A stretch of DNA of 64,000 nucleotides from Theropithecus gelada (GCF_003255815.1 NC_037689.1:55328256-55392255); one strand, 5' to 3'. Positions 46,397 through 58,440 are shown, numbered from the stretch's first letter. Notes: generated by a model from the letters alone, not told the origin. Numbers and translations: made by a program.

Positions 46397-47970
46397 TTGG
46401 AAAGACAAATCTACATTCCAATATCTCTGATGAACATAGACACAAAAATCTCCAACAAAATACTGGCAAACCCAATCCAGAGGCGCATCAAAAAGTTAAT
46501 TCACCACAGTCAGGAAGCCTTCACTCCTGGAATGCAAGATTGGTCCAACACACACAAATCAATAAATGTGGTTCACCATAAAAACAGACCTAAAAACCAA
46601 AACAATATGATTATCTCAACAGATACAGAAAAGACCTTCAATAAAATTTGGTATCACTTTATGTCATCAGAGGAACATAACTCAAAACAATAAGAACTAT
46701 CTCTGACAAACCCACAGCCATTATACTAAATGGGCAAATGCTGGAAGAATCCCCCTTGAGAACCAGAACAAGACAAGGATGCCCACTCTCACCATTCCTA
46801 TTCAATATAGTACTGGAAGTCTTAGCCGCAAGAGAAAAAAATAAATAAATAAAGCGAATCCAAATAGGAAGAGAGGAAGTAGAATTATCTCTATTCACAG
46901 ATGATATGATTCTAAACCTGGAAAACCCTGAATATTCCATGAAAACTACTAGAACTGATAACTTCTGTAAAGTTTCAGGATGCAGAATGAATGAACATAA
47001 ATAAGTAGCATTTCTCTACACCAATAATGTACAAGCTAGGGACCAAATCAAGAGAGCAATCCTATATACAATAGCCACAAAAAGAATAAAATACCTAGGA
47101 ATACAGCTCATCAAGGACATGAAAGATACCTACAAGGAGAATTACAAAATACTGTTAAAGGAAATCAGAGTTGATACATACAAATGGAAAAACATTCCAC
47201 ACATGGATAACAATAATCAATATGGTTAAAATAGCCATACTTCCCAAAGAAATTCACAGATTCAATGCTCTTTCTATCAAACTATTAATGTCGTTTTCAT
47301 AGAATTATAAAACACTATTCTAAAGTTCATGTAGAATTAAAAAAGAGCCCAAATAACCACAGCAATCCTAAGCAAAAAGAACAAAGTCGGAGACATCACG
47401 TTACCCAACTTCACACCCTACTGCAAGGCTACAGTAAACAAAACAGCGTAATACATGTACAAAACCAGAAGCATAGATCAATGGAACAGTTTACGGAACC
47501 CAAAAATAAAGCCGCACACCTACAACCATTTGATCTTTGACAAAGTCAACAATAACAAGCAATGGAGAAAGGGCCTCCTATTCAACCAATGATGCTGGGG
47601 TAACTGGCTAGCCACATGCAGAAGATCGTATCTGGACCCCTTCCTTGCACCATATACAAAAATTGACTCAAGATGCATTAAAGACTTCAAGTAAGAACTA
47701 AAAATATAATAATCCTAAAAGAAAACCAAGGAAACACCATTTTGGACATCAGCCTCAGGAAAGAATTTATGACCAAGTCTTCAAAAGTAATTGCAACAAA
47801 AGCAGAAATTTACAAGGGAGATCTAATTAAACTAAAGAGCTTCTGCACAGCAAAAGAAACAATCAACAGAATAACAGACAAGGTAGAGAATTAGACAAAA
47901 TAGTCACAAACTATGCATCTGACAAAAGTATGATATCCATAATCTATAAAGACCTCAACAATTGAACTTG
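46397..47970 (+). mobile_element. L1 ORF2 fragment from the RT domain to the post-RT region, lacking both ends
   Basis: Begins at the RT region ('ctacattccaatatctctga') and ends near 47970 in the post-RT region ('ataatctataaagacctcaa'). Frame 46397-46693 gives IPISLMNIDTKISNKILANP and FTPGMQDWSNTHKSINVVHH. The RT active site at 46894-46905 reads F-T-D-D instead of F-A-D-D. It has neither a 5' nor a 3' end, so it is not a simple insertion. At 47971 a different L1 begins with its 5' UTR. Confidence 0.9.
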
Positions 47971-50105
47971 CAAAAAAAGGGTAGAGCCTGATGGCAGAAT
48001 AGAAGGCTCCATGCTCATCTCCCCCAAAAGGACGCCAATTTAACAACTATCTACATAAAAGAAAAGCACCTTCATAAGAACCAAAAATCAGGTGAGCACT
48101 TAACAGTACCTGATTATAACTTCACATCGCTGAGAAAGGCACTGAAGGGGTAGAAAAAGCATCATTTAATTGTTGACACCACCCTTTTTCCCCTTCCCCC
48201 GGCATGCATGGTGCACACGACATTTTTGTGTGATGGATAGAGGGAGAGTGCAGCAATTCTGGGGCATTGAACTCAGTGTTGCCATGTTATAGCAGAAAGA
48301 AAAACTGGTCTACACTCAGCTGACACCCACCCACAGAGGGAGTATTTAAAACAGCCATAGCCAGAGGCGAAGTGCTGATCCCAGCAGTCAGAACTTGAGT
48401 TCTCACAAGCCTCACCACTGTGATAATGAACTCTGGGGTCCTAAATAAACTTGAAAGGCAGCCCAGGGCACAAGGACTGCAACTCCTAGGTGAGTCCTAG
48501 TGGTGAACTTAACCCAGAGCCTGTGGACTTGGGTGGGGGAGTGGCACACAACTTACTAAGACACCAGCTGATGTGGCTAGAGAGTGCTGGCATCATAGCC
48601 CAGGCTTCAAAGGAGACTCCCTCTTTCTGCTTGAGGAGAAGAGATGGAAGAGTGGGGATGACCTTGTCTTGCATCTTGGATACCAGCTCAGCCACAGGAG
48701 GATAGGACACCAGTCAGAGTTGTGAAGCGTCTATTTCAGGACCTAGCTCCCAGATGACATTTCTGGACACACCCTGGGCCAGAAGGAATTCTGCTGCCTT
48801 GAGGGGAAGGATCCAGTCCTGGCAGAATTTGTCACCTGTTAACGGAATAGCCCTTGGATCCAGAATAACCTGCTGTGATACTCAGGTACTATGTTAAGGG
48901 CCTTGTGTGAGACTCAGCACATTCTAAGCTGTGGTGGATACAGAGAGTGACACCTTCTGCTTGAGAAAAGCAGAGGAAAAAGTAAAGACCTTTTCTTGTA
49001 CCTTACGTACCAGGTTGACCCCAGGAGTATAGAGAACCAAGCAGGCTCTTGGATTCCCCAATTCTAGAACTTGGCTCTTGGATGGCATTTCTGGACCTGC
49101 CCTGAGACAGAGCGGAGGTCGTTGCCCTGAAGGGTGTGTCCCAGGACAGACAATATTCAGCATAAGCTGACTGAAGCACCTTAAGGAAACATTGGCAGTA
49201 GTCTGGCAGTACTCCCCTTTGGCCTCTGGTGGCAGTGTCCATGGGGTGAGGCTCCTCTGCCTTTGGAAAGGGGAGGAAAGAGTGAGAAGGACGGCATCTT
49301 GTGGTTTGAATGCCAGTTCAGCGACAGTACAATAGAACACCAGGTAGAGTTATTAGGTTTTCGACTCTAGTCCTTGGCACCCGGACAGCACCTCTGGATC
49401 CACCTGGGGCCTGAGGGAACTCACTGCTCTTACGGGAATGACACAGGCCTGGCTGTCTTTGCCATCTGCTGATTGTAAAGCCCAAGGGCCTTGAGAGAAC
49501 ATAGGTGGTAGCCAGGGAGTGGCTGCAGCAGGCCTTGGGTGAGAGCCAGGGCTGTGCTGGCCTCCAGTCTGACCCAGAGCAGTCCTTGTGGTGGTGGCTA
49601 GAGGGGAACATGTGCCACTCTAATCCCCTGCTCCAGATAGCTCAGAATGGAGAGACACTGTTTGAAATAAAGTAAGGGAAGTGAACAAGAGTTTCTGCCT
49701 GGTAATCCAGTGAAGGCAGCCCCTTCCCACAGCTCCACTAGGGAGTTCCCCAGGGGGGACTCTAAGTGAGGGCATCGAGCCCACATTTCCCTTTGGCACT
49801 GCTCTACTCTAGTCTCTCTGTGGGAGCTCTGCTACTCAGGCAGGCTTCTGCCTGGGCACCCAGGCCTCCTGATACAGTCTGTAAAATCTGGGAGGAAGTT
49901 GCCAAGTGTCTTTCACTCTGGTAATCTGTGTGCCTGCAGACTTCACACCACATGGAAGCTGCCAAGGTTTACACCTTGTGCCCTACAAAGTGGTAGTCCG
50001 AGCTGTACCTGGGCCCCTTTGAGCCATAGTTGGAGCTGGAGTGGGCTGAATGTGGGGAACAGTTTCCTGAGGCTCCACAAGGAAGCAAACCTGCTCTGCC
50101 CCCTA
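47971..50105 (+). mobile_element. L1 5' UTR (L1PB/L1MA-like), cut before ORF1
   Basis: Starts with the 5' end landmark 'tggcagaatagaaggctcc', then 'aacaactatctacataaaag' and 'agaaccaaaaatcaggtgag', followed by about 1.9 kb of GC-richer 5' UTR. Before ORF1 is reached the sequence passes at about 50105 into an MST internal region. All frames here (48486-48710, 48924-49340 and others, both strands) overlap one another and are UTR artefacts. Family knowledge: L1 5' UTRs hold an internal promoter. Activity here is unknown. Confidence 0.85.
48640..49600. repeat. Tandem units of 300-330 bp in the L1 5' UTR
   Basis: The landmark taccagctcagccac and its variants (taccaggttgacc, tgccagttcagcgac) occurs at 48681, 49008 and 49311, periods 327 and 303. 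Each is followed by 'ggatagga/tatagaga/caatagaa...acca'. The same unit type occurs in reverse in the L1 at 53598-57893. Confidence 0.88.
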
Positions 50106-50746
50106 CCTTTTCTCCACTGTTTTAGATATTAGCACTTGGCTCCCTTTTAGTCACACAAATCTCTCTACCAAGTGGCCGCTCTGCATCCTGCTTGTATCCT
50201 TCTGAAAATGCTCTAAAAAAGCAAAACAAAACAAAACAAAACAAAACAAAAACATAACCAGGCTGTGAATTTTCTGCTTCTCTTTTAATTGTAAGTTCCA
50301 AATTTAAGTCATTTCTTTGTTCCCATATCTGATAGGGTTTTAGAAGCACCTATTCCACATCTTAAATGCTTTGCTGCTTAGAAATTGCTTTCACTAGATA
50401 CTCTAGGTCATCATTCTCACGTTCAACTTTCCACAGATTCACAGGACATGGACACAATGCAGCCAAGTTATTTGCTAGGGTGTAACACAGGTAAAATTTG
50501 CTCCAGTTTCCAATAACTTCCTTATTTCAATCTGAGGAAATGGAAGCCTGGCCTTCTATTTCTGTCAACATTTTGGTGAGAACTACTTAATGAGTCTCTA
50601 AGAAGTTTCAAAGTTGCCTCATCTTCCTGCATTCTTCTGAGCCCTCTAAATTCTTCCAACCTCTGTTTATTACCCACTTAAAAAGACACTTCCACATTTT
50701 CAGTTATCTTTACAGCAATGCCCTACTGATTGGTACAAATGTTCTG
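50106..50746 (-). mobile_element. MST-type MaLR internal region, partial, antisense
   Basis: 'accaagtggccgctctgcat', 'gctttcactagatactctag', 'gttatttgctagggtgtaac' and 'acagcaatgccctactgatt' match the part of the MST internal region next to the LTR, in reverse orientation. About 640 bp remain and no protein frame is seen. An (AAAAC)n run lies at 50222-50251. Confidence 0.78.
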
Positions 50747-51156
50747 TGTTAATCCATTAGCACTACTGTAAAGGAATACAGGAGATTCAGTAATTTATAA
50801 AGAAAATAGGTTTATTTGGCTCACGGTTCTGTAGGCTGCATATTAAGCAAAATTCTGCATGTGCTTCTGGTGTGGTCCTTGTATAGCTTACAATCGTGGT
50901 GGAAAGCAAAGGGAAGCAGGTGTGCCACATGGTGTGAGAGGGAGCAAGACAGAGATGGGAATGTTCCAGGCTCTTTTAAGCAACCAGATCTCAACTATCA
51001 GAACAAGAACTCACTCATTACCATGGAAAGGGCAAGAAACCATTCATGAGGCATCTACCCCCACGACCCAAACACCTCCCACCAGACCCACTTCCAACAT
51101 TGGAGTTCACATTTCAACATGCGATTTGGAGGGGACAAAATACCCAAACCATATCA
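50747..51156 (-). mobile_element. MST-type MaLR LTR, antisense
   Basis: From 'tgttaatccattagcactac' to 'caaaccatatca', with 'gaaaataggtttatttggct', 'actcactcattaccatgg', 'cacctcccaccagaccc' and 'gatttggaggggacaaaat' in between. It is adjacent to the internal region at 50106-50746. The other LTR is absent. Frames 50816-51049 and 50859-51299 merely cross it. Confidence 0.9.
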
Positions 51157-51159
51157 GCA

Positions 51160-51760
51160 AATTAGTTGAGTCACTGTGGAAAGCAGTTTGGACATTTCTC
51201 AAAGAACTATCATTGACCCAGCAATCCCATTACTGGGTATATATGCAAAGGAATATAAATCAGTCTATCATAAAGACACATGCACATGTATGTTCATGAC
51301 AGCACTGTTCACAACAGTGGAGACATGTATCAACCTACATGCCCATCAATGGTAGACTAGATAAAGAAAATGTGGTACATATACATCATGGAGTACTATG
51401 CAGCCATTATAAAGAATTAAATATGACCTTTGCAGCAACATAGATACAGCTGGAGACCATTATTCTAAGTGAATTAATGTAGGAACAGAAAACTAAATAC
51501 TGAATGTTTTTACTTACAAATGGGAGATAAACGTTAAATACACATGGACAGAAAAATGAGGACAATACACACTGGGACTGTTTGAGCAGAAAGATTAGAG
51601 TGGGGCATGGGTTGGAAGGCTAGCTTACAGGTACTATGCTCACTCCCTGGATGATAGTATCATTCATATACCAAGCCTCAGTTACATGCAATTTACCCAA
51701 GTAACAAACCTGTACATGTACCCCTGGAACCTAAGATAAAATAAGAAAAAAAAAAAAAAC
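51160..51760 (+). mobile_element. L1 3' end (first of three in a row)
   Basis: Begins 'attagttgagtcactgtgga', then 'gacccagcaatcccattact', 'gtggtacatatacatcatgg', 'aatactgaatgtttttactt' and the 3' UTR end 'ctgtacatgtacccctgga', followed by a long A-run (51749-51761). Confidence 0.92.
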
Positions 51761-51864
51761 ATGGTAAACAAAAAAAAATAATAATAATTTTGTTTCAAAG
51801 ACACAAATACACAGATTAATGTCTAAATACTAAATAAAATATTAAAGGCTTGCTTTCACAGAAA

Positions 51865-52245
51865 AAAATTGGTACATATATACCATGGAATACTACGCAG
51901 CTATAGAGAATGAAATCATGTTCTTTGCAGCATCATAGGTGCAGCTGAAGACCATCATCCTATGTGAATTAATGAGGAACAGAAAACCAAATACCGCATG
52001 TTCTCACTTATAAGTGGAAGGTAAATGCTGAGTACACACAGACACAAAGATGAGGACAACAAACCTTGGAGACTACTAGAGATGGGAGTATGGGATGGGG
52101 GCAAGGATTGAAAACCTAACTATGAGGTACTATACCTAGTACCTGGGTGATGGGATCATTCATCCCCAAACCTCAACATCACACAATATAGCCAGGTAAC
52201 ATAACTGTATCTGTACCCCTGAATCTAAAATAAAATTTTTAAAAA
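51865..52245 (+). mobile_element. L1 3' end (second of three)
   Basis: Starts 'ggtacatatataccatggaa', has 'accgcatgttctcacttata' and the 3' UTR 'gtacctgggtgatgggatca', and ends 'taaaataaaatttttaaaaa'. It is shorter than the first tail but covers the same L1 region. Confidence 0.92.
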
Positions 52246-52254
52246 ACATAAAAA

Positions 52255-52475
52255 ATAATGAGTGTACAAGAACACAAAGATGAAAACAATAGACATTTGA
52301 GACCACTTGTGGGGAGAATTAGAGGCGGGATAGGGTTTAAATGCTATCAGGTAGTACGCCCAGTACCTGAGTGACAGCATCATTCATGTATCAAACTCCA
52401 GAGACATGGAATTGACCCATGTAAGAAACCTGCACATGTACCCCCTTAACCTAAAATAAAATTTTTTAAAAAGGG
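52255..52475 (+). mobile_element. L1 3' end (third of three)
   Basis: Starts about 'aatgagtgtacaagaacaca' and ends 'aaaataaaattttttaaaaa'. It covers only the last 220 bp of the L1 region present in the two preceding tails. Confidence 0.9.
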
Positions 52476-53597
52476 AAAGAAGTTGTAATTTAACAAAAGG
52501 AAAACTCACAATTCATTTTATCTGGCTAGTAAACAACCTTGATTTCAATGTACTTTTAAAGATAGTAAAATAAAATTAAAGGTTTACTTTACCTATTAAC
52601 ACAGAAATAAGTTATACAAATCTGATGATTACATTTAAGAGATGTATTTTCAAGTACAGTGATTTGCTTTTATCAGGAATACATCAGAATATCTAGAAAG
52701 TGTCAACATCAGGAAATCTATAAAAGTAATTAACTGTATTCCACTTTAAACGAGAAATATCAAGGCTATCTTAATACAAATATTATAGTAATTTGAATCA
52801 AGGAGAATACGAATTTCAGAAATAATTATGTAACAAAAACCTGCAGCAACAAACTTGAGATATATTCTTTTTAAATCAGAAGCAAGGCAAGCATGATTTA
52901 TATCATCGTTATCATTTAACAAAGTATTTGCATTCCTGACCATTACTATAGGACAACAAAAAGGGGAAACATGAAAGCTAAGAATTAGACAGTAGAAATC
53001 TGAGTTTGGTACATGTTATGATGATCTGCATTAAAAAAAGCAAGAAAAAACAGACAAGGCATTAGAACTAATAAGAGAGCACAGTGAAGCTACTAAATAT
53101 TTAATCAAACCACAGAAGTTAGTAATTTTATTCCATGCTAGTAAAACCAAACATAAAATATAAGAGCAAATCGAGTGCTATTTACAAAAGCAACAGAATT
53201 TGTGCAGAGCCCATTATTTAACTTAAAGAATGCACACTAAGATACAGGTAAGGGAATAAGTAAAAGGCTAATGAAACAAGTAAGCTCAGAGAGGAATCCA
53301 GGCAAAATATATAAAGGACCCTCTGTAGTATTTTGCAACATCTCATGAATATGTAAATATTTTAAATATAAATTTCTTAAAAAACTTAAAGACAGACGCA
53401 TGTATTTAAGGTGAGTTGATGTATTATAAAAGTGATACGAAAGAATAAATTGACAAAAGGACTGCTTAGTTGATACTGTTGGGAACATTGATCACTAATT
53501 GGCCAACAATAAAAATTATTTGCGATTTAAAAGAAGATGTAATTACAGATGCCAAATAAACAAAAGAGAAAAATATAAAAGACAATGCTATTTTGCA
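52476..53597. other. No gene seen; unassigned
   Basis: 1.1 kb of AT-rich sequence with no recognised repeat. Frames 52746-52943 and 53237-53488 (minus) have no domain. Confidence 0.45.
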
Positions 53598-55396
53598 TCA
53601 ATATTCATCAGGAATACTGGCCTGGAGTTTTCTGTTTTTTTGATATGTTTTTGTCTGGTTTTGGTATTAGGGTATTATTGGCCTCAGAGAATGAGTGAAA
53701 ATAACCCCTCCTCCTGTTTTTCTGAATATTTTATGTAGGGTTGGTATTAGTTCTTTAAATGTTTGCTAAAATTTAGCATTGAAGATATTGGGTCCTATGC
53801 TTTTCTTCACTGGGATACTTCTCCTTATGTCTTCAATCTCATTACTTGTTATTGTCTATTCAGGTTTTGAATTACTTCATGGATCGATCTTTGTTGGTTG
53901 TATGAGTCTAGGAATTTATCTCTTTCTTCTAGGTTTTCCAATGTATTGGCATATGCTTGTTCACAGTAGTCTCAAATGATCTTTTGAAGTCCTGTGGTTT
54001 CAGTTTTAATGTCTCCTTTTTCATCTCTGATTTTACTTATTTGGTTCTCTTCCATTTTTCTTAGGTTAAATCTTTTGTTTACTTTAAAAAACAATGTTGT
54101 ATTCTGTTGATCTTTTATATTTTTTCTTTCAATTTCATTTATTTCTGCTCTCATCTTTCTTTCATTCTATTAATTTTGAGTTTGTTTTGCTCTTGCTTTT
54201 CTAGTACTTTTAGGTGCATCATTAGTTTGTTTCTTTGAAGTTTTTCTACTTTTCTTATGTAGGCAAACATTTATATAAACCATCTTAGTAGTGCTTTTGT
54301 TGTATCCCATAGGTTTCTGCATGCCAAGTTTCCGTTTTCACTTGTTTCAAGGAATTTTTAAATTTTGTACTTAATTTGTTAATTGACCCATTGGTCCTTC
54401 ATACTTTTAAACTTTTTGTTGTTTCTATTTACATCTTATTGCACTATGTCTTGAAAAGTTGTACAAAATAGTTATTTTTGATAGTTTCTTTTAGTATTTC
54501 TCAAGATATGAGTTAATATGACACAATTACAGTATTATAATATTCTGTGTTTATCTCTGTAGTTTTTATTACCACTGAGTTTTGTACTCACTGGTAATAT
54601 TTCTTATTGTTTGTTAATGTTCTTTTCTTTTAGATTGAAAGACTCCCGTTAGCCTTTCTTGTAGGACAGGACTGGTGTTGATAAAATCCCTTGGCTTTTG
54701 TTTTTCTGAGAAAGTCTTTATTTCTACTTCGTGTGTGAAGTCTATTTTCACTGAATATACTATTCTAGGATTTTGTTTTTCTTTTAGCACTTTACATATG
54801 TCATGCCACTCTCTTCTGGCCTGTAAGGTTTCCACTGACAAGTCTGCTGCCAGATGTACTGGAGCTCTATTTTATGTTATTTCTTTTTTCTTGCTACTTT
54901 TAGGACACTTTCTTTATCTTTGACTTTTGGGAGTTTAAATATTAAATGCCTTGAGGTAATCTTTTGGGTTAAATCTGCTTGGTGTTCTATAACCTTCTTA
55001 TATTTGAATGTCGGTATCTTTCTCCAGGTTTGAAAGTTCCCTGATATCCTTTTATATAAACTTTCTACCCCTATCTCTTTCTCTACCTCCTCCTTAAGGC
55101 CAATAACTCTTAGATTTGCACTTTTGAGGCTATTTTCTAGATACTGTAGGTGTGCTTCATTAATTCTTTTTTCCTTTGTGTGCTCTCACTGTGTATTTTG
55201 AAATAGCCTGTTTCCCAACTCATTAATTCTTTCGTCTACTTGATCTATTCTGCTGTTGAGATACTCTGATGGAGTCTTCAGTATGTTAATTAAAGTTTTC
55301 AGCTCCAGAATTTCTGCTTAATTAAAAAAATTCAATTTCTTTGTTAAATTTATCTGATAGAATTCTGAATTTCCTATCAAATGTATGGGTTTCTGT

Positions 55397-55690
55397 TTGT
55401 TTGGTTTTAGACAGAGTCTTACTCTGTTGCCCAGGCTGGAGTGCTGTGGTGCAATTTCAGCTCACTGCAACCTCTGCCTCCTGGGTTCAAGCGATTCTCC
55501 TATCTCAGCCTCCTGAGTAACTGGGATTACAGGCATGTGCCACAACACCCACCTATTTTTTTGTACTTTTAGCAGAGATGGGATTTCAGCAAGTTGGCCA
55601 GGCTGGTCTTGAATTCCTAACCTCAAGTGATCCTCCTGCCTCGGCCTCCCAAAGTGCTGGGATTACAGGCATGAACCACCATGCCGGGCC
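55397..55690 (-). mobile_element. Alu element, full length, minus strand, within L1 ORF1
   Basis: Starts with a short T/G-rich tail, then 'agacagagtcttactctgtt', both arms, and ends 'ccaccatgccgggcc'. tttctgt flanks it on both sides (55390-55396, 55691-55697). AluS-like. Confidence 0.96.
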
Positions 55691-56459
55691 TTTCTGTGTT
55701 ATCTTGAATTTCACTGAGCTTCCTCAAAACAGCTATTTTCAATTCTCTGCCTGAAAGGTGACATACCTCTGTCTCTACAGGATTGGTCCCTGGTTCCTTA
55801 TTTACTTCATTTGGTAAGGCCGTACTTTCCTGGATTGCCTTGATGGTTGTGGATATTTGTTGACATCTGGACATTGACAAATTAGATATTTGTTGTTGAC
55901 TTCACAACAGGGGTTTATTTGTACCCATCCTTCTTGGATGGCTTTCCACGTATTCAAAGGAAATTCAGTGTTTTTATTTAAGTCTTTGGTCACCGCAGCC
56001 ATATCTTATTAGGGTGCACCTCAAGCCCAGTGATGCTGTGACTCTTGCAGACTTATAGAGGTACCACCTTAGTGGTCTTGACTGAGATTCAGGATAATTC
56101 TCTGGAATGTCAAGCAGAGAACCTTGTTCTCTTCCATTACTTTTTCCAAAAGAAACGTAGTATCTCTTTGTGCTGCCTGGGGCTGGGGTGGGGGTGGGGT
56201 GACATAGCACCACTGGGACTACATGTGTCAGACCCAAAGCCAGCATAGCACTGTTTCATCCAAGGGCCATGGAGACAACTGCCTGTCTACCACTAGTGTT
56301 CACTCAAGGCCCAGGGGCTCTTTTGTCAGCAGGTGGCAAATCCAGCCAGGCTTGTGACCTCCCCTTCAGGGAGGTCAGTTCCCCACTGATCCCAGGGTAG
56401 ATCAGTACTATCTGGGAGCTTAGGCTTGGAGTTGGGAACCTTGGATATCTATTTGGTTC

Positions 56460-57180
56460 TCTATTCTACTATAGCTGAACTGGTACTCAAGCCACAAGAC
56501 AAAGTCATTCCCACTATTCTCTCTTCCTTCCTGATGCAGGAATCTCTCCCAGTGGCCAAAATGCCCCAGGCCTGTGATGAATACTGCCTGGTTACCAGTG
56601 ATGTTCACTAAAGGCCCAAAGGCTCTTCAGTCAGCTTGTGGTGTATGCTGCCAGGCCTTGGTCTCTTCCTTCAGGACAATTGTCTCCCCTCTGGCCCAGG
56701 GTCAATAAATGCCATCCAGGAGCCAAGGCCTGGAATCAGGGACCTCAGAAACCCACATGATACTCTACTCTACTGTGTGGCTGAGCTGGTGCCCAGGCTG
56801 TAAAACAAAATCCTTTTTATTCTTTCCTCTCCTTTCCTCAAGCAGAAGGAGTTTTTCCCCATGGCCACCAGAGCTGGAACGTGCTGGGTCACACCTGAAA
56901 CCAGCACAGGCCTGAGTCTGACCCAAGGCCTGTAGCAAGTGCAACCTGGGTACTGCTGATGCTTATTTATGGCATAAGTGATCTTTAATTGAAGGTGATA
57001 AATCCTATCAGGACTTGGTCCTTCTATTCAAGGAAGGTGGTTAATTTCTGGTCGCTGATGTGTCTAGAATTGTTGTCCAAGAGCTAGGGCCTAGGAATGT
57101 GGGCCTCAGGATTCTGGCTGGTGCCACATTCTACTGTGGCTGAGCTGGTATCCAAGGTACAAGACAAAGCTCTCTTTACT
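56460..57180. repeat. Tandem units of about 306-359 bp in the antisense L1 5' UTR
   Basis: gctgaactggt/gctgagctggt occurs at 56474, 56780 and 57139, each followed by an 'aagccacaagacaaag/ggctgtaaaacaaaa/aaggtacaagacaaag' variant and a pyrimidine-rich 'ctcttcctt' tract. This is the reverse of the unit at 48640-49600. Confidence 0.85.
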
Positions 57181-57893
57181 CTTCCTTCTTCTCATCTTGA
57201 GTGGAAGGAAGGAGTCTCTCCTGAAGCTGTAAGCCACATTGCCGAAGGTTGGAGGAGGGGTGACACAAGCACTCCCTTGGTTTCCCCAGCTTGTATCTCA
57301 CTAAGTCACATGCACCCCAAGTCCATTGGCTCTGAGCCCAGCACAGCAAGAGAACTGGGCTAGGAACTGTAGTCCTTGTACCCTAGATTGCCTTTCAAGT
57401 TTATTTAGGACATTAGAGTGCTTTAGCCCATGGTGGTGTGGCTAGCTGTAATTCAGGCTCCAATCACTAGGATAGAGGATTCCCTTCCAGCTATGACAGA
57501 ACTGAATTCTACCCATGCTCCCTGGGCACTTGTAGAGTTCAATTCTGTGTAACTTTTCTCTGTGACAGGGCAGCACTGGGTTATAATGAAAAGTCCTGCA
57601 ATCATTGTGCTCTCTTTCCCCTAAGCACACAGATTCTCTCTCCTCTCTTAGTGGCCAGTGTCAGGGGCTGGGGGAGAGGTGGTGTTGGCAATTTAAGACT
57701 TTTTTTTTTTTTTTTTTTTAAACTCTTTTCAGTGCCTCTTTCCTTGATGTAATGTTAAAACTAGGTACCTGATTACTCACTTGATTTTGGGGTTTTATGA
57801 TGGTGCTTTCTTGTGTGCATGGTTGTTTAATCTTGTGTTCCAGCAGGGGGAACAATTACTGGAGGGTTCCATTTGGCCATCTCGCTCCACCTT

Positions 57894-58244
57894 TTCCTGG
57901 TTGAATATGTTTCTTTTTCTTAATGCCATGTGATTAAATAGAGACAATGGGGAGACAGACGATGATGTGTGAAAGAGTTGAAATTCTCATCTACAATTAT
58001 AGGAAATCAAAGAACAATGTGAAAAATAATGAACCCAAGCTATCATACTTTCTTCTTTTAAGAATGTAGAGGTAACTATCTGTACGAAGAGTTAATGAAA
58101 ACATAAGTGATTGCCTCTAGGGAGTAAAATGCGGGGTGGGGGTGGTTAAGGGGAAGAAAAAGCCAAGCATTTATAATAATAAAAATAAATGCTTTTTAGC
58201 ATGATTTAATACTATAAACTAAATAAAAATAAGTATAATTTATT
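57894..58244. other. No gene seen; unassigned
   Basis: About 350 bp between the L1 5' end and a MIR. Nothing recognised. Confidence 0.45.
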
Positions 58245-58440
58245 GTGCACATTGTTTCAGGAAATATTTTAAACATTTTACATGTGTAATCTAATTTAAT
58301 ACTCACAGAAAAGCAATGAGTTAGGTATTATTTGTTACCTCCATTTCACAGATGAGTAAATTAAATCATATAAAAGTTGTTACTGCCCAAAGTCACACAG
58401 TGTTGGTTAGTGGTGGAGTCAGTGTTTATTAGATCATAAA
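58245..58440 (+). mobile_element. MIR SINE
   Basis: 'taatactcacagaaaagcaa', 'gaggtattattt'-like text, 'ccatttcacagatgagtaaa', 'gcccaaagtcacacagtgtt' and 'gtggtggagtcagtgtt' follow the MIR core and 3' order closely. Confidence 0.88.

Larger units (their letters stand above)
53598..57893 (-). mobile_element. L1 (L1PB/L1MA-like), antisense, complete 5' UTR but 3' half missing, Alu inside
   Basis: Read on the minus strand from 57893 ('gagcgagatggccaaatgg'): about 1.9 kb of 5' UTR with tandem units, ORF1, then ORF2 up to the RT region, ending at 53598 ('tgatgaatattgatgcaaaa'). ORF1 is legible in frame 54614-54841 (SVETLQARREWHDICKVLKE) and the frames at 55623-56002. There is no 3' UTR or tail. 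New L1 copies lose their 5' end, not their 3' end, so the 3' half was removed or moved later. A poly(T) run is at 57700-57719. Confidence 0.9.

Noticed and set aside
48924..49340. 138-residue minus-strand frame
   Set aside because: Same situation: GC-richer L1 5' UTR with frames on both strands and tandem units; no family resemblance.
46397..57893. Twin priming as the explanation for the opposed L1 halves
   Set aside because: In twin priming the inverted 5' part lies next to the 3' part, with its far end toward it. Here the order and the 5.6-kb spacing do not fit; a later inversion or two independent elements fit better.
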